Shown here one piece after another: positions 29,884 to 30,768 of a DNA stretch of 30,768 nucleotides; positions within the stretch are counted from its first letter, which is position 1, and the number at the start of each line of letters is the position of its first letter. A program made the translations under genes and the position numbers. This DNA is from JAPLYB01 sp964500015 (GTDB taxonomy: Archaea; Nanobdellota; Nanobdellia; Pacearchaeales; UBA284), in the NCBI GenBank assembly GCA_964500015.1, contig CAZCMN010000012.1, forward strand, positions 1 to 30,768, given 5' to 3'. The notes under the pieces are model-generated. The model saw only the letters and a list, made by a program, of their open reading frames with translations. It was not told the origin of the DNA and did no database searches.

Positions 29884-30768
29884 ATGAAAAAAGAAGTTCA
29901 TGTAACGCCCTATGAAGTTGAAGGAACATTAAATGAAGAGGATTATATAAAACTTGCAAAAGAATTTGGAATTCATCCCCTAAACCAACAGATTCTTGAT
30001 AGAATAAAGAAACATACTAAGGAATTGCATTTTATGTTAACAAGAGGTGTTTTTTTTGCTCATCGCGATTTAGACTGGCTTTTAAATGAATATGAAAAAG
30101 GAAATAAATTTTTTCTTTATACTGGAAGAGGAGTTTCAGGCAAAACACACATAGGCCACTTAATTCCATGGGTTTTTGCAAAATGGCTTCAAGACAAATT
30201 TGGCTGTGAATTCTGGTTCCAATTTCCAGATGATGAAAAATTCATGTTTAAATCTGATTTAAGTTTTGAAGAAGTCCAGAAATACACTTATGAAAATATG
30301 CTAGATGTTATTGCATTAGGTTTAGATCCTAAGAAAACTCATTTCTTGATTGACACAAAACATGCCTCATTATTATATCCCGAAGCAATTAAAGTAGCTA
30401 AAAAAATTACATTTTCAACAGTTAAAGCTGTATTTGGATTTACAAATGAAACTAATATTGGAAGCATTTTCTACACAAGCATGCAGACAGTTCCAGCTTT
30501 CCTTCCTTCTGTCTTAGCTAAGAAAAATATTCCTTGTTTAATCCCCTTGGGCGTTGATCAAGACCCTCATTTTAGAATAACTCGGGATATATTGCCAAAA
30601 TTAGGTTTTTATAAACCAGCAATAATGCATGCAAAATTTCTTTCAGGACTTAAAACCTATGGCGGAAAAATGTCAACACGAGATCCTGATTCAACAATTT
30701 GGACTACTGATACGCCAGAAGAAGTTAAGAAAAAAATTAATAAATATGCTTTTTCAGGAGGACAAGCA
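29884..30768 (+). CDS. trpS: Tryptophanyl-tRNA synthetase, archaeal/eukaryal type (3' end beyond window)
   Basis: Class I synthetase, first 295 residues only; the frame runs out of the window. Residues 80-92 contain the HIGH-type motif (TGRGVSGKTHIGH) and 260-266 the KMSKS-type motif as GGKMSTR, as in archaeal/eukaryal TrpRS. FWFQFPDDEKFMF, GFTNETNIGSIFYTSMQTVPAFLPS and LIPLGVDQDPHFRITRD are the classic Trp-binding stretches. A TATA-like CCTTTATAAAATG at about 29853-29865 precedes the ATG by some 25 nt. It is the third synthetase in this window. Confidence 0.95.
   Translation, partial: MKKEVHVTPYEVEGTLNEEDYIKLAKEFGIHPLNQQILDRIKKHTKELHFMLTRGVFFAHRDLDWLLNEYEKGNKFFLYTGRGVSGKTHIGHLIPWVFAKWLQDKFGCEFWFQFPDDEKFMFKSDLSFEEVQKYTYENMLDVIALGLDPKKTHFLIDTKHASLLYPEAIKVAKKITFSTVKAVFGFTNETNIGSIFYTSMQTVPAFLPSVLAKKNIPCLIPLGVDQDPHFRITRDILPKLGFYKPAIMHAKFLSGLKTYGGKMSTRDPDSTIWTTDTPEEVKKKINKYAFSGGQA

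Overview
This 30.8 kb AT-rich window is archaeal chromosome. It carries archaeal-type PheRS alpha and beta, AspRS and TrpRS, the archaea-specific amidotransferase subunit GatE, a KH/beta-CASP nuclease (aCPSF1/FttA), a proteasome beta subunit, a presenilin-type protease, and tRNAs with introns at the canonical archaeal site. Many genes have a TATA-like box about 25-30 nt before the ATG, as expected of leaderless mRNAs. Small proteins, small toxin-antitoxin pairs and reduced domain sets (GatE without its AspRS-like insertion, TsaC as a bare YrdC domain) suggest a DPANN archaeon, perhaps near Woesearchaeota or Pacearchaeota. That placement is inference.

Layout. 1-2.7 kb: a small winged-helix protein, a secreted membrane-anchored beta-domain protein and an unknown partner. 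2.8-6.5 kb: pheS, a cupin-like gene and pheT. 6.6-9.1 kb: an unknown gene, tRNA-Thr with an intron, a Zot/HerA-like ATPase, tRNA-Gln followed by scattered copies of its own 3' end, a DUF1801 protein and a Nudix protein. 9.25-10.15 kb: an EF-Tu-domain-2-like protein, tsaC and tRNA-Glu. 10.15-13.87 kb: an integrated element bounded by repeats of the tRNA-Glu 3' end; it holds a tyrosine integrase, an unusual tandem array of composite palindromes, a secreted beta-propeller protein with a bacterial-looking T9SS/FlgD-type C-terminus, and a small membrane protein. 14-18.2 kb: an unknown gene, a HAD phosphatase, a free-standing LAGLIDADG endonuclease and gatE. 18.3-23.1 kb: nucleotidyltransferase/HEPN genes, aspS tightly coupled to an MNT-HEPN pair, and a zinc-ribbon Doc protein with a tiny partner. 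23.1-26.6 kb (minus strand): aCPSF1, proteasome beta and a RHH/RelE-like pair. 26.8 kb to the end: an unknown gene, tRNA-Tyr with a 50-nt intron, a signal-peptidase-like protein, DUF1653, presenilin-like protease and a truncated trpS.

The core theme is translation: three aaRS systems, GatE next to a tRNA-Gln locus, tRNA-modifying TsaC and four tRNAs. RNA processing/termination, protein turnover and membrane proteolysis genes accompany it. The most unusual material is non-coding: (1) the composite repeat array at 11.6-12.1 kb, in which each unit has its own variable arms that could pair in two mutually exclusive ways; (2) copies of tRNA 3' ends interleaved with hairpins behind tRNA-Gln and at the distal end of the tRNA-Glu element; (3) a dispersed family of A-tract/T-tract hairpins and of cruciforms starting with GGTTyrCAACG; and (4) identical ATTGTTA half-sites, as palindromes overlapping the starts of two unrelated toxin-antitoxin-like loci.
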